Below, piece by piece: positions 43,254 to 52,383 of a stretch of DNA of 64,000 nt (position 1 is the first letter of the stretch; each line of letters opens with the position of its first letter). A model generated the notes under the pieces. That model was not told the origin of the DNA. It made no database searches and saw only the letters and a list, made by a program, of their open reading frames with translations. This stretch comes from Pseudomonas jinjuensis. Lineage in GTDB: Bacteria; Pseudomonadota; Gammaproteobacteria; Pseudomonadales; Pseudomonadaceae. The stretch is from assembly GCF_900103845.1 (NCBI RefSeq), contig NZ_FNIJ01000007.1, forward strand, positions 124,001-188,000. The letters are read 5' to 3'. Made by a program: the position numbers and the translations under genes.

Positions 43254-44606
43254 TCAGATCACCAGCGACAGCAGCAGGATGAAGATCAGGCCGACCACCG
43301 AGAGGATGGTTTCCATGGCGGTCCAGGTCTTGAAGGTCTCGGCCACGCTCATGTTGAAGTACTGCTTCACCAGCCAGAACCCGGCGTCGTTGACGTGGGA
43401 GAGGATCAGCGAGCCGGCGCCGGTGGCGAGCACCAGCAGTTCGCGGTTGACCCCCGGGATCAGGTCGATCACCGGCACCACGATGCCCGCGCCGGTGATG
43501 GTGGCGACGGTGGCCGAGCCGGTGGCGATGCGGATCACCGCGGCGACCAGCCAGGCCAGCAGGATCGGCGATATCTGCGCGTTCACCGCCAGGTGACCGA
43601 TCACGTCGCCCACGCCGCTGGCGACCAGCATCTGTTTGAAGCCGCCGCCGGCGCCGATGATCATGACGATGGCGGCGGTCGGCGCGAGGCTCTGGTCGAG
43701 CAGCCTGAGCACGCTCTTCGAGTCGAAGCCGCGGGCGTAGCCGAAGGTATACAGGGCCAGCAGCAGGGCCAGCAGCAGGGCGGTGATCGGGTGGCCGATC
43801 ATGTCCAGCCAGGCGCGGACGATGTGCTCCGCGGGCAGCACCACGTCGGCGAAGGTCTTCAGCAGCATCAGGAACACCGGCAGCAGCACGGTCAGCAGGG
43901 TCACGCCGAAGCTCGGCAGGTCGCGGGCCTCGGGGTCATGGGCGAGCTGTTCCATCAACTCTTCCGAGGGCTGGCCGGGGATGTATTTGGCGATCAGCGC
44001 GCCGAACAGCGGGCCGGCGATGGCCGCGGTGGGCAGGGCGACGATCAGGCCGTAGAGGATGGTCTTGCCGATGTCCGCGCCGAACACGCCGATCGCCAGC
44101 AGCGGGCCGGGGTGCGGCGGCACCAGGCCGTGCACCGCCGAGAGGCCGGCGAGCAGCGGGATGCCGATCTTGATCAGCGACACGCCGCTGCGCTTGGCGA
44201 CGATGAACACCAGCGGGATCAGCAGGATGAAGCCGATTTCGAAGAACAGCGGGATGCCGACCAGGAAGGCCGCCAGCATCATCGCCCAGTGCACGCGCTC
44301 CTTGCCGAAGGCCTGGATCAGGGTGCGGGCGATCTGATCGGCGCCGCCGGACTCGGCCATCATCTTGCCGAGCATGGTGCCCAGGGCAAGGATGATGCCG
44401 ACGAAGCCGAGCACGCCGCCGAAGCCGTCCTGGAACGACTTGACGATCTTTTCCACCGGCATCCCGGAGGTCAGGCCGAGGAAGCCGGCGGCGATGATCA
44501 GGGCGATGAAGGGGTGGAACCTGAAGCGGGTGATCAGCAGGATCAGGCCGAGGATGGTGACCACGGCGTCCAGCAGCAGGTAGGTGTCGTGAGACATGCC
44601 GAGCAT
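43254..44606 (-). CDS. gntT: Gluconate:H+ symporter (GntP family)
   Basis: This 450-residue permease has about 12-14 helices and the GntP family segments FGGVLGFVGIILALGTMLGKMMAESGGADQIA (in parts, about residues 50-82), GLVPPHPGPL and HVNDAGFWLVKQYF. The ATG at 44606 has GGAG at 6-base spacing. A GntR operator, GATAGCGCTATC, lies 41 bp upstream, so gluconate induction is expected. It follows gntK on the same strand. Confidence 0.95.
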   Translation of the reverse strand: MLGMSHDTYLLLDAVVTILGLILLITRFRFHPFIALIIAAGFLGLTSGMPVEKIVKSFQDGFGGVLGFVGIILALGTMLGKMMAESGGADQIARTLIQAFGKERVHWAMMLAAFLVGIPLFFEIGFILLIPLVFIVAKRSGVSLIKIGIPLLAGLSAVHGLVPPHPGPLLAIGVFGADIGKTILYGLIVALPTAAIAGPLFGALIAKYIPGQPSEELMEQLAHDPEARDLPSFGVTLLTVLLPVFLMLLKTFADVVLPAEHIVRAWLDMIGHPITALLLALLLALYTFGYARGFDSKSVLRLLDQSLAPTAAIVMIIGAGGGFKQMLVASGVGDVIGHLAVNAQISPILLAWLVAAVIRIATGSATVATITGAGIVVPVIDLIPGVNRELLVLATGAGSLILSHVNDAGFWLVKQYFNMSVAETFKTWTAMETILSVVGLIFILLLSLVI

Positions 44607-44646
44607 GGCGATCTCCTGTTGTCTTTGTTTTCGAGGAGCTTGTCGG

Positions 44647-44658
44647 GATAGCGCTATC
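44647..44658. promoter_or_regulatory. GntR operator upstream of gntT
   Basis: The perfect palindrome GATAGCGCTATC lies between gntK and gntT. Matching sites at 45223 and 45361 share the core AGCGCTA. Confidence 0.8.
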
Positions 44659-44682
44659 TTTGGCAGGCGAAGCGCAAGCGGG

Positions 44683-45204
44683 TCATTCGAATCCGTGCAT
44701 CCGCCACCAGGCGTTGGCGGAACGCGCCAGGCTTTCCACTTCGATGGTGGCGTCCAGGCGCAGGGTCAGGGGTTCGTCATGGGGTGGTTCGAGGGCGGCG
44801 AACTGGCTTTCGATCAGCGTAGCCGGCATGAAATGCCCCGGCCGCCGGGCCACGCGCTGGGCGGCGAGGTCGCGCGGCAGTTCGAGGAACACCACGCCGA
44901 GGCCGGGCACCGCGCGGCGCAGGCGCTCGCGGTAGCTGCGCTTCAGGGCGGAGCAGGTCAGCACCGGCTGCAGGCCGGCGTCCAGCGCCTTCTGCAGTTC
45001 GCTGCACAGGGTATCGAGCCAGCCGGCGCGGTCCTCGTCGTTCAGCGGGATGCCGGCGCTCATCTTGCGGATGTTCTCGGCAGGGTGGAATGCATCGCCC
45101 TCGATGATGAAGGCGCCGCTCTGCCGGCAGATCGCCTCGGCCACGCTGGATTTGCCGCAACCGGCGACACCCATGACCACGAGCGCATTGATGGTGGGGA
45201 GCAT
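44683..45204 (-). CDS. gntK: Gluconokinase
   Basis: This 173-residue kinase phosphorylates gluconate to 6-phosphogluconate, which feeds the Entner-Doudoroff pathway. Walker A is GVAGCGKSS (about residues 13-21). EGDAFHPAENIRKMSAGIPLNDEDR is the substrate region, CSALKRSYRERLR is the lid and RPGHFMPATLIESQ is family-typical. The ATG at 45204 gives the standard length (about 175). It is divergent from gntR with a shared operator-bearing gap, and gntT lies 76 bp downstream. Confidence 0.95.
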   Translation of the reverse strand: MLPTINALVVMGVAGCGKSSVAEAICRQSGAFIIEGDAFHPAENIRKMSAGIPLNDEDRAGWLDTLCSELQKALDAGLQPVLTCSALKRSYRERLRRAVPGLGVVFLELPRDLAAQRVARRPGHFMPATLIESQFAALEPPHDEPLTLRLDATIEVESLARSANAWWRMHGFE

Positions 45205-45222
45205 AGGATGCCTCTGCAGGGA

Positions 45223-45234
45223 GACAGCGCTATC
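45223..45234. promoter_or_regulatory. GntR operator upstream of gntK
   Basis: GACAGCGCTATC, 19 bp before the gntK start, is a one-mismatch copy of the gntT site. Confidence 0.75.
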
Positions 45235-45360
45235 TTTGACGGGGGAGAAATGCTGCACGGACTGCCTCCGCATTCTTGTGATTCTAGTGGATCGCCACTG
45301 GGGCGGTGCGACGGGAAGGAAATCGTCCACGGCGGGTGCAGGCAATTGCCGCCGTTTCGA

Positions 45361-45372
45361 GACAGCGCTACC
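45361..45372. promoter_or_regulatory. GntR operator upstream of gntR
   Basis: GACAGCGCTACC, 48 bp before the gntR start, suggests autoregulation. It shares GACAGCGCTA with the gntK site. Confidence 0.7.
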
Positions 45373-45420
45373 TTAGTGCCTCGACTTTGGTTTGACAAGA
45401 CAGGTTTGGCAAGCAGGCCG

Positions 45421-46452
45421 ATGAACGCGAACAGGAATGACAAGAGCACCCGGACCACCGGGCGGCCGACCCTCAACGAAGTGGCGCGCCGCGCCGGCGT
45501 CAGCCCGATCACCGCGTCCCGCGCGCTGCGCGGCGTCGCCAGCGTGGCCGAGGAACTGGCGGAAAAGGTCCGCCAGGCGGCCAGCGATCTCGGCTACGTG
45601 GCCAACCCGGCGGCGCGCGCGCTGGCCTCGGCGCAGAGCCATGCGGTGGTGGTGCTGGTGCCGTCGCTGTCCAACCAGCTGTTCGTCGACACCCTCGAAG
45701 CCATCCACCGGGTACTGCGCCCGCAGGGCCTGGAAGTGCTGATCGGCAACTTCCACTACTCCCGCGACGAAGAGGAAAACCTGGTCCGCAACTACCTCGC
45801 CTATTCCCCGCGCGGCCTGCTGCTCACCGGCTTCGAGCGCACCGAGAGCGCGCGGCGGATGATCGAGGCCAGCGGCATTCCCTGCGTCTACATGATGGAC
45901 CTGGACCATGGCGCCGGCCTGCACTGCGTGGGCTTCTCGCAGCTGCGCGCCGGCGAGGCGGCGGCCGAGCACCTGCTGTCGCGCGGGCGCCGCCGGCTGG
46001 CCTTCGTCGGCGCGCAGCTGGACCAGCGCACCCTGCTGCGCGGCGAGGGCTTCCGCCGCGCGCTGCAGAAGGCCGGCTGCTACGACCCGGCGCTGGAAGT
46101 GCTGACGCCGCGGCCGTCCTCGGTCGGCCTGGGCGGGGAAATCTTCATCCAGCTGCTGGCCAGCCAGCCGCAGGTCGACGGCATCTTCTTCGGCAACGAC
46201 GACCTGGCCCACGGCGCGCTGCTGGAAGCCATGCGCCGCGGCGTGAAGATTCCCGAGCAGATCGCCGTGCTCGGCTTCAACGACCTGCCCAGCTCGGAAT
46301 TCATGGTGCCGCGGCTGAGCAGCATCCGCACGCCGCGCGAGGCCATCGGCCGCCGCGCCGCCGAGCAGCTGCTGGCGCTGATCAACGGCCGCGAGGTCAG
46401 CGAGCCGGTGCTGGACATGGGCTTCGAGCTGATGGTGCGGGAAAGCACCTGA
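45421..46452 (+). CDS. gntR: LacI-family gluconate repressor GntR
   Basis: The 343-residue repressor has an N-terminal helix-turn-helix (TLNEVARRAGVSPITASRALRG, in parts) and the hinge NPAARALAS. A periplasmic-binding-like sugar domain follows (VVVLVPSLSNQLFVDTLEA; GIFFGNDDLAHGAL; IAVLGFNDLPSSEF). It sits divergently from gntK-gntT, and three copies of a GACAGCGCTATC-like operator lie in this locus, so it represses these genes until gluconate or 6-phosphogluconate binds. The ATG at 45421 starts the conserved protein; a longer in-frame extension crosses the operators and is rejected. Confidence 0.95.
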   Translation: MNANRNDKSTRTTGRPTLNEVARRAGVSPITASRALRGVASVAEELAEKVRQAASDLGYVANPAARALASAQSHAVVVLVPSLSNQLFVDTLEAIHRVLRPQGLEVLIGNFHYSRDEEENLVRNYLAYSPRGLLLTGFERTESARRMIEASGIPCVYMMDLDHGAGLHCVGFSQLRAGEAAAEHLLSRGRRRLAFVGAQLDQRTLLRGEGFRRALQKAGCYDPALEVLTPRPSSVGLGGEIFIQLLASQPQVDGIFFGNDDLAHGALLEAMRRGVKIPEQIAVLGFNDLPSSEFMVPRLSSIRTPREAIGRRAAEQLLALINGREVSEPVLDMGFELMVREST

Positions 46453-46721
46453 GCCGGCCGCGGCGACCGTCCGTCGGCTCGCCGCTGTTGGCTTGTTCCC
46501 ACGGGCCGCGGGTGGTAACAGCGCCGCGCGGACTGCCCGTCACGATGTGCGGGGCCTCCCCCGCAGGCCCATGGCAGAGGCCATGGCGGGCGTTACCTTC
46601 GGTAGCGTGCGGCTTTCGTGCAATGCCCGCCGATTCCGACTGCGAATCATGAATAATCGCCGCCCCGCGTGCGTCCCACGCATCCGCGGTCAGCAATTCG
46701 TAGTTCCGATTCGGAGTGAGC

Positions 46722-48476
46722 ATGACAAGAACAACAATGCGCGCCGCGTTCCGGCCGCATCTGCTCGGTGCGGCCATCGCCCTTGGCATCGGCGCGCCGG
46801 CCCAGGCCATCGATTTCAGCATCGGCGAACTCGAGGGAAGTTTCGATTCCACGCTCTCGGTGGGCGCCAGCTGGGCGGTGCGCGGCGCCGATCCGTCGTT
46901 CATCTCGCCGAACAACGTGCTGGGCAAACGTGGCGAGTCGGCCACCACCACGGTCGACGACGGCCGCCTCAACTTCAAGAAGGGCGAGACCTTCTCGAAG
47001 ATCTTCAAGGGCATCCACGACCTGGAGCTGAAATACGGCGACGGCGGCGCCTTCGTGCGCGGCAAGTACTGGTACGACTTCGAGCTGAAGGACGAGCACC
47101 GGCTGTTCTACGACATCGACGACAGCGGCCGCGACCGGGCAGCGAAATCGTCCGGCGCGATCTTCCTCGACAGCTTCGTCTACTACAACTACAGCCTCGG
47201 CGACCTGCCGGGCAACGTGCGCCTGGGCAAGCAGGTGGTGAGCTGGGGCGAAAGCACCTTCATCCAGAACAGCATCAACGCCATCAACCCGGTGGACGTC
47301 GCCGCGCTGCGCCGCCCGGGCTCCGAGGTCAAGGAAGGGCTGATCCCGGTGAACATGTTCTACCTGTCCCAGGGCCTCTCCGAGAACCTCACCGCCGAGG
47401 CCTTCTACCAGCTGGAATGGGAGAAATCGGTCGTCGACAACTGCGGCACCTTCTTCGGCGTCGACGGCGTGGCCCAGGGCTGCAACGACCGCCTGGTGGC
47501 GGCCGGCCCGGACCTGGCGCCCGGCGATCCGCGCGCCAATCTGGACAACGCCTTCATCCCGCGCCTGAAGGACGACGATGCCCGCGACAGCGGCCAGTAC
47601 GGCCTGGCCCTGCGCTGGTTCGTGCCGGAGCTGAACGACACCGAGTTCGGCGCCTACTACCTGAACTACCACAGCCGCAATCCGCTGCTGAACACCATCG
47701 CCACCACCGGCGGCAGCGGCCTGGACGCGGTGCGCAATTCCCGCTACTTCATCGACTACCCCGAGGACATCCGCCTCTACGGCCTGAGCTTCCAGACCAC
47801 GGTGAGTGGCGCTTCGCTGGGTGGCGAGATCAGCTACCGGCCGAACCAGCCGCTGCAGCTGTCCTCGCCGGACTTCCTCTCCGCCGCCCTGGGCCGTCCG
47901 ACGCCGCTGCTCACCACCGGCTTCGAGACCTTCGAGCCGGGCCAGGAAATGACCGCCTACAAGCGCATGCCGGTGCTGCAGGCGCAGATGACCGCGACCG
48001 AGTTCTTCGATCAGGTCTGGGGCGCCGACCGCCTGACCCTGGTCGGCGAGGTGGGCTACAACCGCATCAACGGCCTCGGCGACGCCGACGGCAGCGACCT
48101 GCGCTTCGGCCGCAGCCCGGTCTACGGCGCCGGTCCGACGCCGGGCGTCGCCTGCGTGCCCAGCGTCCCGCAGCAGGAATGCAGCGGCCACGGCTTCTAC
48201 ACCACTGACTCCTGGGGCTACCGCGCCCGCGGCAGGCTCGACTACAGCAACGTGATCGCCGGCATCAACCTGTCGCCGACCCTCGCCTGGTCGCACGACG
48301 TGGACGGCTGGGGACCGAACTTCGAGGAAGGCGCCAAGGCGGTCAGCCTCGGCGTCGAGGCCGAATACCTGAACACCTACACCGCCAGCCTCAGCTACAC
48401 CGATTTCTTCGGCGGTGACTTCAACACCCAGGTCGATCGCGATTTCGTCGCGCTCAGCCTGGGCGTGAGTTTCTGA
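46722..48476 (+). CDS. DUF1302 outer-membrane protein
   Basis: The 584-residue protein has a signal peptide (to about residue 29, ending GAPAQA), then IDFSIGELEGSFDSTLSVGASW and RGKYWYDFELKDEHRLFYD. VVSWGESTFIQNSINAINPVDVAALRRPG is the DUF1302 hallmark; the chain ends in the outer-membrane-type aromatic SLGVSF. A beta-barrel is likely. DUF1302 genes usually stand beside DUF1329 genes in steroid/terpene or hydrocarbon clusters; no DUF1329 gene is present here. The ATG at 46722 (GGAGTGAGC upstream) was preferred over a GTG two codons earlier. The function is unknown. Confidence 0.88.
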   Translation: MTRTTMRAAFRPHLLGAAIALGIGAPAQAIDFSIGELEGSFDSTLSVGASWAVRGADPSFISPNNVLGKRGESATTTVDDGRLNFKKGETFSKIFKGIHDLELKYGDGGAFVRGKYWYDFELKDEHRLFYDIDDSGRDRAAKSSGAIFLDSFVYYNYSLGDLPGNVRLGKQVVSWGESTFIQNSINAINPVDVAALRRPGSEVKEGLIPVNMFYLSQGLSENLTAEAFYQLEWEKSVVDNCGTFFGVDGVAQGCNDRLVAAGPDLAPGDPRANLDNAFIPRLKDDDARDSGQYGLALRWFVPELNDTEFGAYYLNYHSRNPLLNTIATTGGSGLDAVRNSRYFIDYPEDIRLYGLSFQTTVSGASLGGEISYRPNQPLQLSSPDFLSAALGRPTPLLTTGFETFEPGQEMTAYKRMPVLQAQMTATEFFDQVWGADRLTLVGEVGYNRINGLGDADGSDLRFGRSPVYGAGPTPGVACVPSVPQQECSGHGFYTTDSWGYRARGRLDYSNVIAGINLSPTLAWSHDVDGWGPNFEEGAKAVSLGVEAEYLNTYTASLSYTDFFGGDFNTQVDRDFVALSLGVSF

Positions 48477-48733
48477 CGCGCTCGCGCGGCGGCCGGCTGG
48501 ACCGGCGGCCGCCCGCCGCCCGCGGATTATCCCCGCCGCGGTGCTTCAGATTCCCCGCCCGGCGCCGATAAGCGATAAGGACCCTGCCCGGAATGGCGGG
48601 CTAACATACTTTGCGTGCGTCGCCCGAAGCTGAACAACAACAATGCGTTTCCGCCGCCGGCTTGCCTGGGCGGCACCAGCAGGAGATGGACCCTGACTAT
48701 CCAGTTCTTCGCTGTGATCAAGGAAGGAACGCC

Positions 48734-51400
48734 ATGAACAGCAGCCCTGAAGACCCCGCACTCGCCCAGGGAACAGAGCAGCGCCAGCGTCTCGGGCTGG
48801 TGCTCTACGCGACGCTCTGCCTGGTGCTGGTGCTGCTGATCGGCCTGAGTGGCTGGGGCATCTACCGCGACTACCAGGCCAGCTCCGGCGAGGTGCGCAA
48901 GAACATCTCCGCCCTGTCGCGGGCCCTCGAAGGCTATATCAGCGCCCTGCTGGAGCAGAGCCACGAGAGCATCCGCACGCTGGCGGCGGACCTCAGCGGC
49001 GGACGCCTGGCGCCGCCGGACGACGCCGAGATCCAGCGCGATCTGCTGGCGGCCATGCGCTACGACCCGGTGTCCTCCTACCTGTTCGTGCTGCACGACG
49101 ACCGCCTGCATGCCATCGATACCCACGGCCGGCCGGCTGCCGACGAACTGGGCAGCCTGGTCGCGCAGCTGGAACGGCCGGTCGGTCCCGGGCCGGTGTT
49201 CGGTACGGCCATGCGCGTGCCCGGCCGCGCCAACTACCTGCTGCCGCTGCTGATCGGCCGCGACGACGGGCAGGGCGGCGAACACATCTACGGCGCGCTG
49301 GTCGACACCGACCGCATCGGCCGGCTGCTCAAGCGCCTCGGCCTGCAGGAGCAGATGAACGCCGGCATGGTCGACGACCACGGCATCGTGCTCTACCGCG
49401 TCCCGCAGACGCTGGAGTTCGTCGGCAAGTCGTTGCCCGCCGGGTCGCCGATCCGCCCGCTGTTCGGGCAGATGCAGCCGGCGATAGTCGAAGGCATCAG
49501 CATCGACGGGCGGGACACGCTGTTCGCGGTGACGCCTTCGGTCAGCTTCCCGATCCTCGCGGTGGTCGGCGAGACCATGGCCAGCTACCAGCAGCCCTGG
49601 CTGCGGCGCACCCTCTACAGCGCCGTGGTGCTGCTGCTCAGCCTGCTGGTCACCGGGCTGGCGGCCTGGCAGCTGCGCCGGCTGATCCTGCAGCTCGGCA
49701 ACAACGGCCAGTTCTACCGGCAACTGTTCACCGACATCAACGACGGCCTGCTGCTGGTCGGCGAGGACTGCTGCATCCGCGCGGCCAACCGGCGCGCGGC
49801 GGAACTCTTCGGCGTCCTGGCGCCGGCCAGGCTACACGGCCGTGCCCCCTGGGAACTGTCGCCGGCGCACCAGCCCGACGGGCGGGATTCGAAGCAGTCC
49901 GCCTGGGCCAGCCTGCGCGCCATGTTCGCCGGGGTGGCGGGCGACCACGAGGCGGAATGGCGCTTCCTGCGCTGCGACAACGGCCAGCCGTTCGACTGCG
50001 AGGTCCGGGTGGCGCTGTTCCACTGGCAGCAGCGGCCGATGGTGGTGCTGGTGATGAACGACGTCACCGAGCGCAAGCGCTACATCGCCGAGCAGGAGTA
50101 CTTCGCCAACCACGACTCGCTGACCGGCCTGCCCAACCGCTACTGGCTGATGCGCCACATCGAGCAGCGCATCTCCAGCAGTCCCGGCGCGCGCTTCGCC
50201 GTGCTGCTGCTGGACATGAACCGCTTCAAGGAAGTGAACGACACCCTCGGCCACCAGCACGGCGACCTGGTGCTGCAGGAGGTCGGCGAACGGCTGGCGG
50301 GCTGGCTGAACTTCCGCAACGCGCAGATCGCCCGCCTGGGCGGCGACGAGATGGCCATCGTCACCGCCGACCTGCCCGACGAGTCGCCGATCACCTCGCT
50401 CTGCGAGGGCATCGGCCAGGTCCTCAGCCAGCCCCTGTCGGCCGGCGGCATACCGCTGGAACTGTCGGCCAGCATCGGCGTGGCCTACTACCCGAAGCAC
50501 GGCTCCAGCCCCGGCGACCTGCTGCGCTGCGCGGACATCGCCATGTACCAGGCCAAGCACAGCCGGCGCAATTTCCTCCTCTACCATCCCGGCGTCGACC
50601 ACTACACTCCCGAGCGGCTGGCGCTGCACACCCGGCTCGGCCGGGCGATCCGCGAGGGCGACCTGCAACTGCACTACCAGCCCAAGGTGCGCCTGGCCGA
50701 CCGCGAACTGGTCGGCTTCGAGGCGCTGCTGCGCTGGGAACACGCCGAACTGGGCGCGATTCCGCCCGCCGAGTTCATCCCGCTGGCCGAATCCACCGAG
50801 CTGATCCATCCGCTGACCCAGTGGGTGCTCGACGAGGCGCTGCGCCAGTGGCGCAGCTGGGAGGACAACGGGCTGGGCATCTGCATCGCCATCAACATCA
50901 GCGCCAACAACCTGCGCAACCCGCATTTCACCGCCGAGCTGCAGGCGGCGCTGGAGCGGCACCGGGTGCCGGCCGGGATGATCGAGCTGGAAGTCACCGA
51001 GGGCACCCTGCTGGAGGACCCGGAAATGGCCCTGCGCAGCCTGCAGGAAATCCGCGACCTGGGGGTGACGCTGTCGATCGACGACTTCGGCACCGGCTAT
51101 TCGTCCCTGGCCTACCTCAAGCGCCTGCCGGTGCAGGTGCTGAAGATCGACCGCACCTTCGTCTCGGTCATGGCGAGCAGCCCGTCCGACGCGATGATCG
51201 TGCAGTCCACCGTCAGCCTCGGGCACAACTTCGGCATGCAGGTGGTCGCCGAAGGAGTGGAGGATGCCGCCACCGTGGAGACGCTGCTGCGCCTGGGCTG
51301 CGACATCGGCCAGGGCTATCACTTCGGCCGGCCGATGCCGGCGGAGCAGGTGATCGCCTGGCGCCTGCAGCGCCAGCTGGAGCGCCTGGACATCGAGTGA
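48734..51400 (+). CDS. Membrane PAS-GGDEF-EAL protein (probable c-di-GMP phosphodiesterase)
   Basis: This 888-residue sensor has one helix (about residues 20-42), a periplasmic Cache-like region (60-285), a second helix (VVLLLSLLVTGLAAW, about 295-312) and a PAS domain (about 330-440). A GGDEF domain (about 455-615) follows, with the active site GGDEM instead of GGDEF. The C-terminal EAL domain (630-875) keeps EALLRW, ELEVTEG, DDFGTGYSSLAYLKRLP, LKIDRTFV and EGVED, i.e. the full metal and catalytic set. It should therefore hydrolyse c-di-GMP. The cyclase half may be weak or serve as a GTP sensor. It stands alone; no partner is obvious. Confidence 0.92.
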   Translation: MNSSPEDPALAQGTEQRQRLGLVLYATLCLVLVLLIGLSGWGIYRDYQASSGEVRKNISALSRALEGYISALLEQSHESIRTLAADLSGGRLAPPDDAEIQRDLLAAMRYDPVSSYLFVLHDDRLHAIDTHGRPAADELGSLVAQLERPVGPGPVFGTAMRVPGRANYLLPLLIGRDDGQGGEHIYGALVDTDRIGRLLKRLGLQEQMNAGMVDDHGIVLYRVPQTLEFVGKSLPAGSPIRPLFGQMQPAIVEGISIDGRDTLFAVTPSVSFPILAVVGETMASYQQPWLRRTLYSAVVLLLSLLVTGLAAWQLRRLILQLGNNGQFYRQLFTDINDGLLLVGEDCCIRAANRRAAELFGVLAPARLHGRAPWELSPAHQPDGRDSKQSAWASLRAMFAGVAGDHEAEWRFLRCDNGQPFDCEVRVALFHWQQRPMVVLVMNDVTERKRYIAEQEYFANHDSLTGLPNRYWLMRHIEQRISSSPGARFAVLLLDMNRFKEVNDTLGHQHGDLVLQEVGERLAGWLNFRNAQIARLGGDEMAIVTADLPDESPITSLCEGIGQVLSQPLSAGGIPLELSASIGVAYYPKHGSSPGDLLRCADIAMYQAKHSRRNFLLYHPGVDHYTPERLALHTRLGRAIREGDLQLHYQPKVRLADRELVGFEALLRWEHAELGAIPPAEFIPLAESTELIHPLTQWVLDEALRQWRSWEDNGLGICIAINISANNLRNPHFTAELQAALERHRVPAGMIELEVTEGTLLEDPEMALRSLQEIRDLGVTLSIDDFGTGYSSLAYLKRLPVQVLKIDRTFVSVMASSPSDAMIVQSTVSLGHNFGMQVVAEGVEDAATVETLLRLGCDIGQGYHFGRPMPAEQVIAWRLQRQLERLDIE

Positions 51401-51558
51401 ACGCCCGCGCCGACGAATGGCCGCGGGCGAGGCACTAAACTGCTGAAAGGGCGCCGCGATCGCATCGGCGCCGGGCGGGGAGCTGGAGCCTCCCCCATGC
51501 AGGCCGGCTGCGCCGGTTTCATGGGGATCATGAGCCGACGTGCAGCAGGAGGTGCCTC

Positions 51559-52026
51559 ATGACCATGGCAACCCGTTTGCAGAACAGCCTGACGCAGCAC
51601 CATTCCGCCTTCGACGTGGTGCCGCATTCACTCTCCATGACCACCCGCGAGGCCGCGCGCCGCGCCGGCATTCCGCCGCAGCAGATGGCCAAGCCGGTGA
51701 TCCTCGACGACTTCCAGGGCAACTGGCTGATGGCGGTGATCCCCGCCAGCCGCCAGGTGGACCTGCAGAAGGTCCGCAAGCTCACCCACCGCCACTGGCG
51801 GCTCGCCCGCGAAGGCGAGTTCGGCGAGCGCTTCACCGATTGCGAGCTGGGCGCGATTCCCGCGGTGGGTAGCGCCTACGGCCTGGAAACCCTCATCGAC
51901 CAGTCCCTGGTGGAACAGCCGGACATCTATTTCGAAGCCGGCGACCACACCGAACTGGTGCACATGAGCGGCAAGCAGTACCTGGACCTGATGCCGGACG
52001 CGCGGCAGGGACGCTTCTGCGAATGA
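51559..52026 (+). CDS. YbaK/EbsC-type aminoacyl-tRNA deacylase domain protein
   Basis: This 155-residue protein has the YbaK/ProX fold: HSLSMTTREAARRAGIPPQQMAKPVIL, with the lysine that contacts substrate in MAKPVIL. DLQKVRKLTHRHWRLA, GAIPAVGSAYG and MSGKQYLDLM follow. Such proteins clear mischarged tRNA or bind other nucleotidyl ligands. The ribosome site AGGAGGTG before the ATG is close to perfect. A hairpin terminator follows. The exact substrate is unknown. Confidence 0.85.
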   Translation: MTMATRLQNSLTQHHSAFDVVPHSLSMTTREAARRAGIPPQQMAKPVILDDFQGNWLMAVIPASRQVDLQKVRKLTHRHWRLAREGEFGERFTDCELGAIPAVGSAYGLETLIDQSLVEQPDIYFEAGDHTELVHMSGKQYLDLMPDARQGRFCE

Positions 52027-52042
52027 CGCCGGGGTAGGGGGA

Positions 52043-52063
52043 GGGCGGAGCGGCCGCCCTTTC
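52043..52063 (+). terminator. Possible terminator after YbaK-like gene
   Basis: Stem GGGCGG (52043-52048) pairs with CCGCCC (52054-52059), followed only by TTTCC. The remaining 300 bp before the lipoprotein gene show nothing else recognisable. Confidence 0.5.
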
Positions 52064-52383
52064 CAGCCCGCATGACCGGCCGGCTTTCCCGCCTGCCGGA
52101 AGGGGTTCCCTCGGCCTGCGAGCGGACGCCTTCCGGCTCGACCTGACCCGACTTTCTCCGCTGTCGACCGGGACCTGCCCTGCATTCCCTGCACCGCCCT
52201 CGGCGCGGGGTCGCTGTTTTCGCCGGACCTATACTCGACAGGCGGAGGTCCAATTTCTGGATCTTCCGTTGGCTTGGAACCGGCCGGACAGGGCCGGTGG
52301 GCAGCTGTGCCGTTATGAGCCGTATCAGGTATGTGGCCGCAACCTCTTCGCTGGTGGCCGGATGGCCGTTCCGGAGCGCGGCG

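Noticed and set aside
43233..44651. 472-codon + frame antisense to gntT
   Set aside because: Composition is Gln/Asp/His-rich and low-complexity; gntT on the minus strand is certain.
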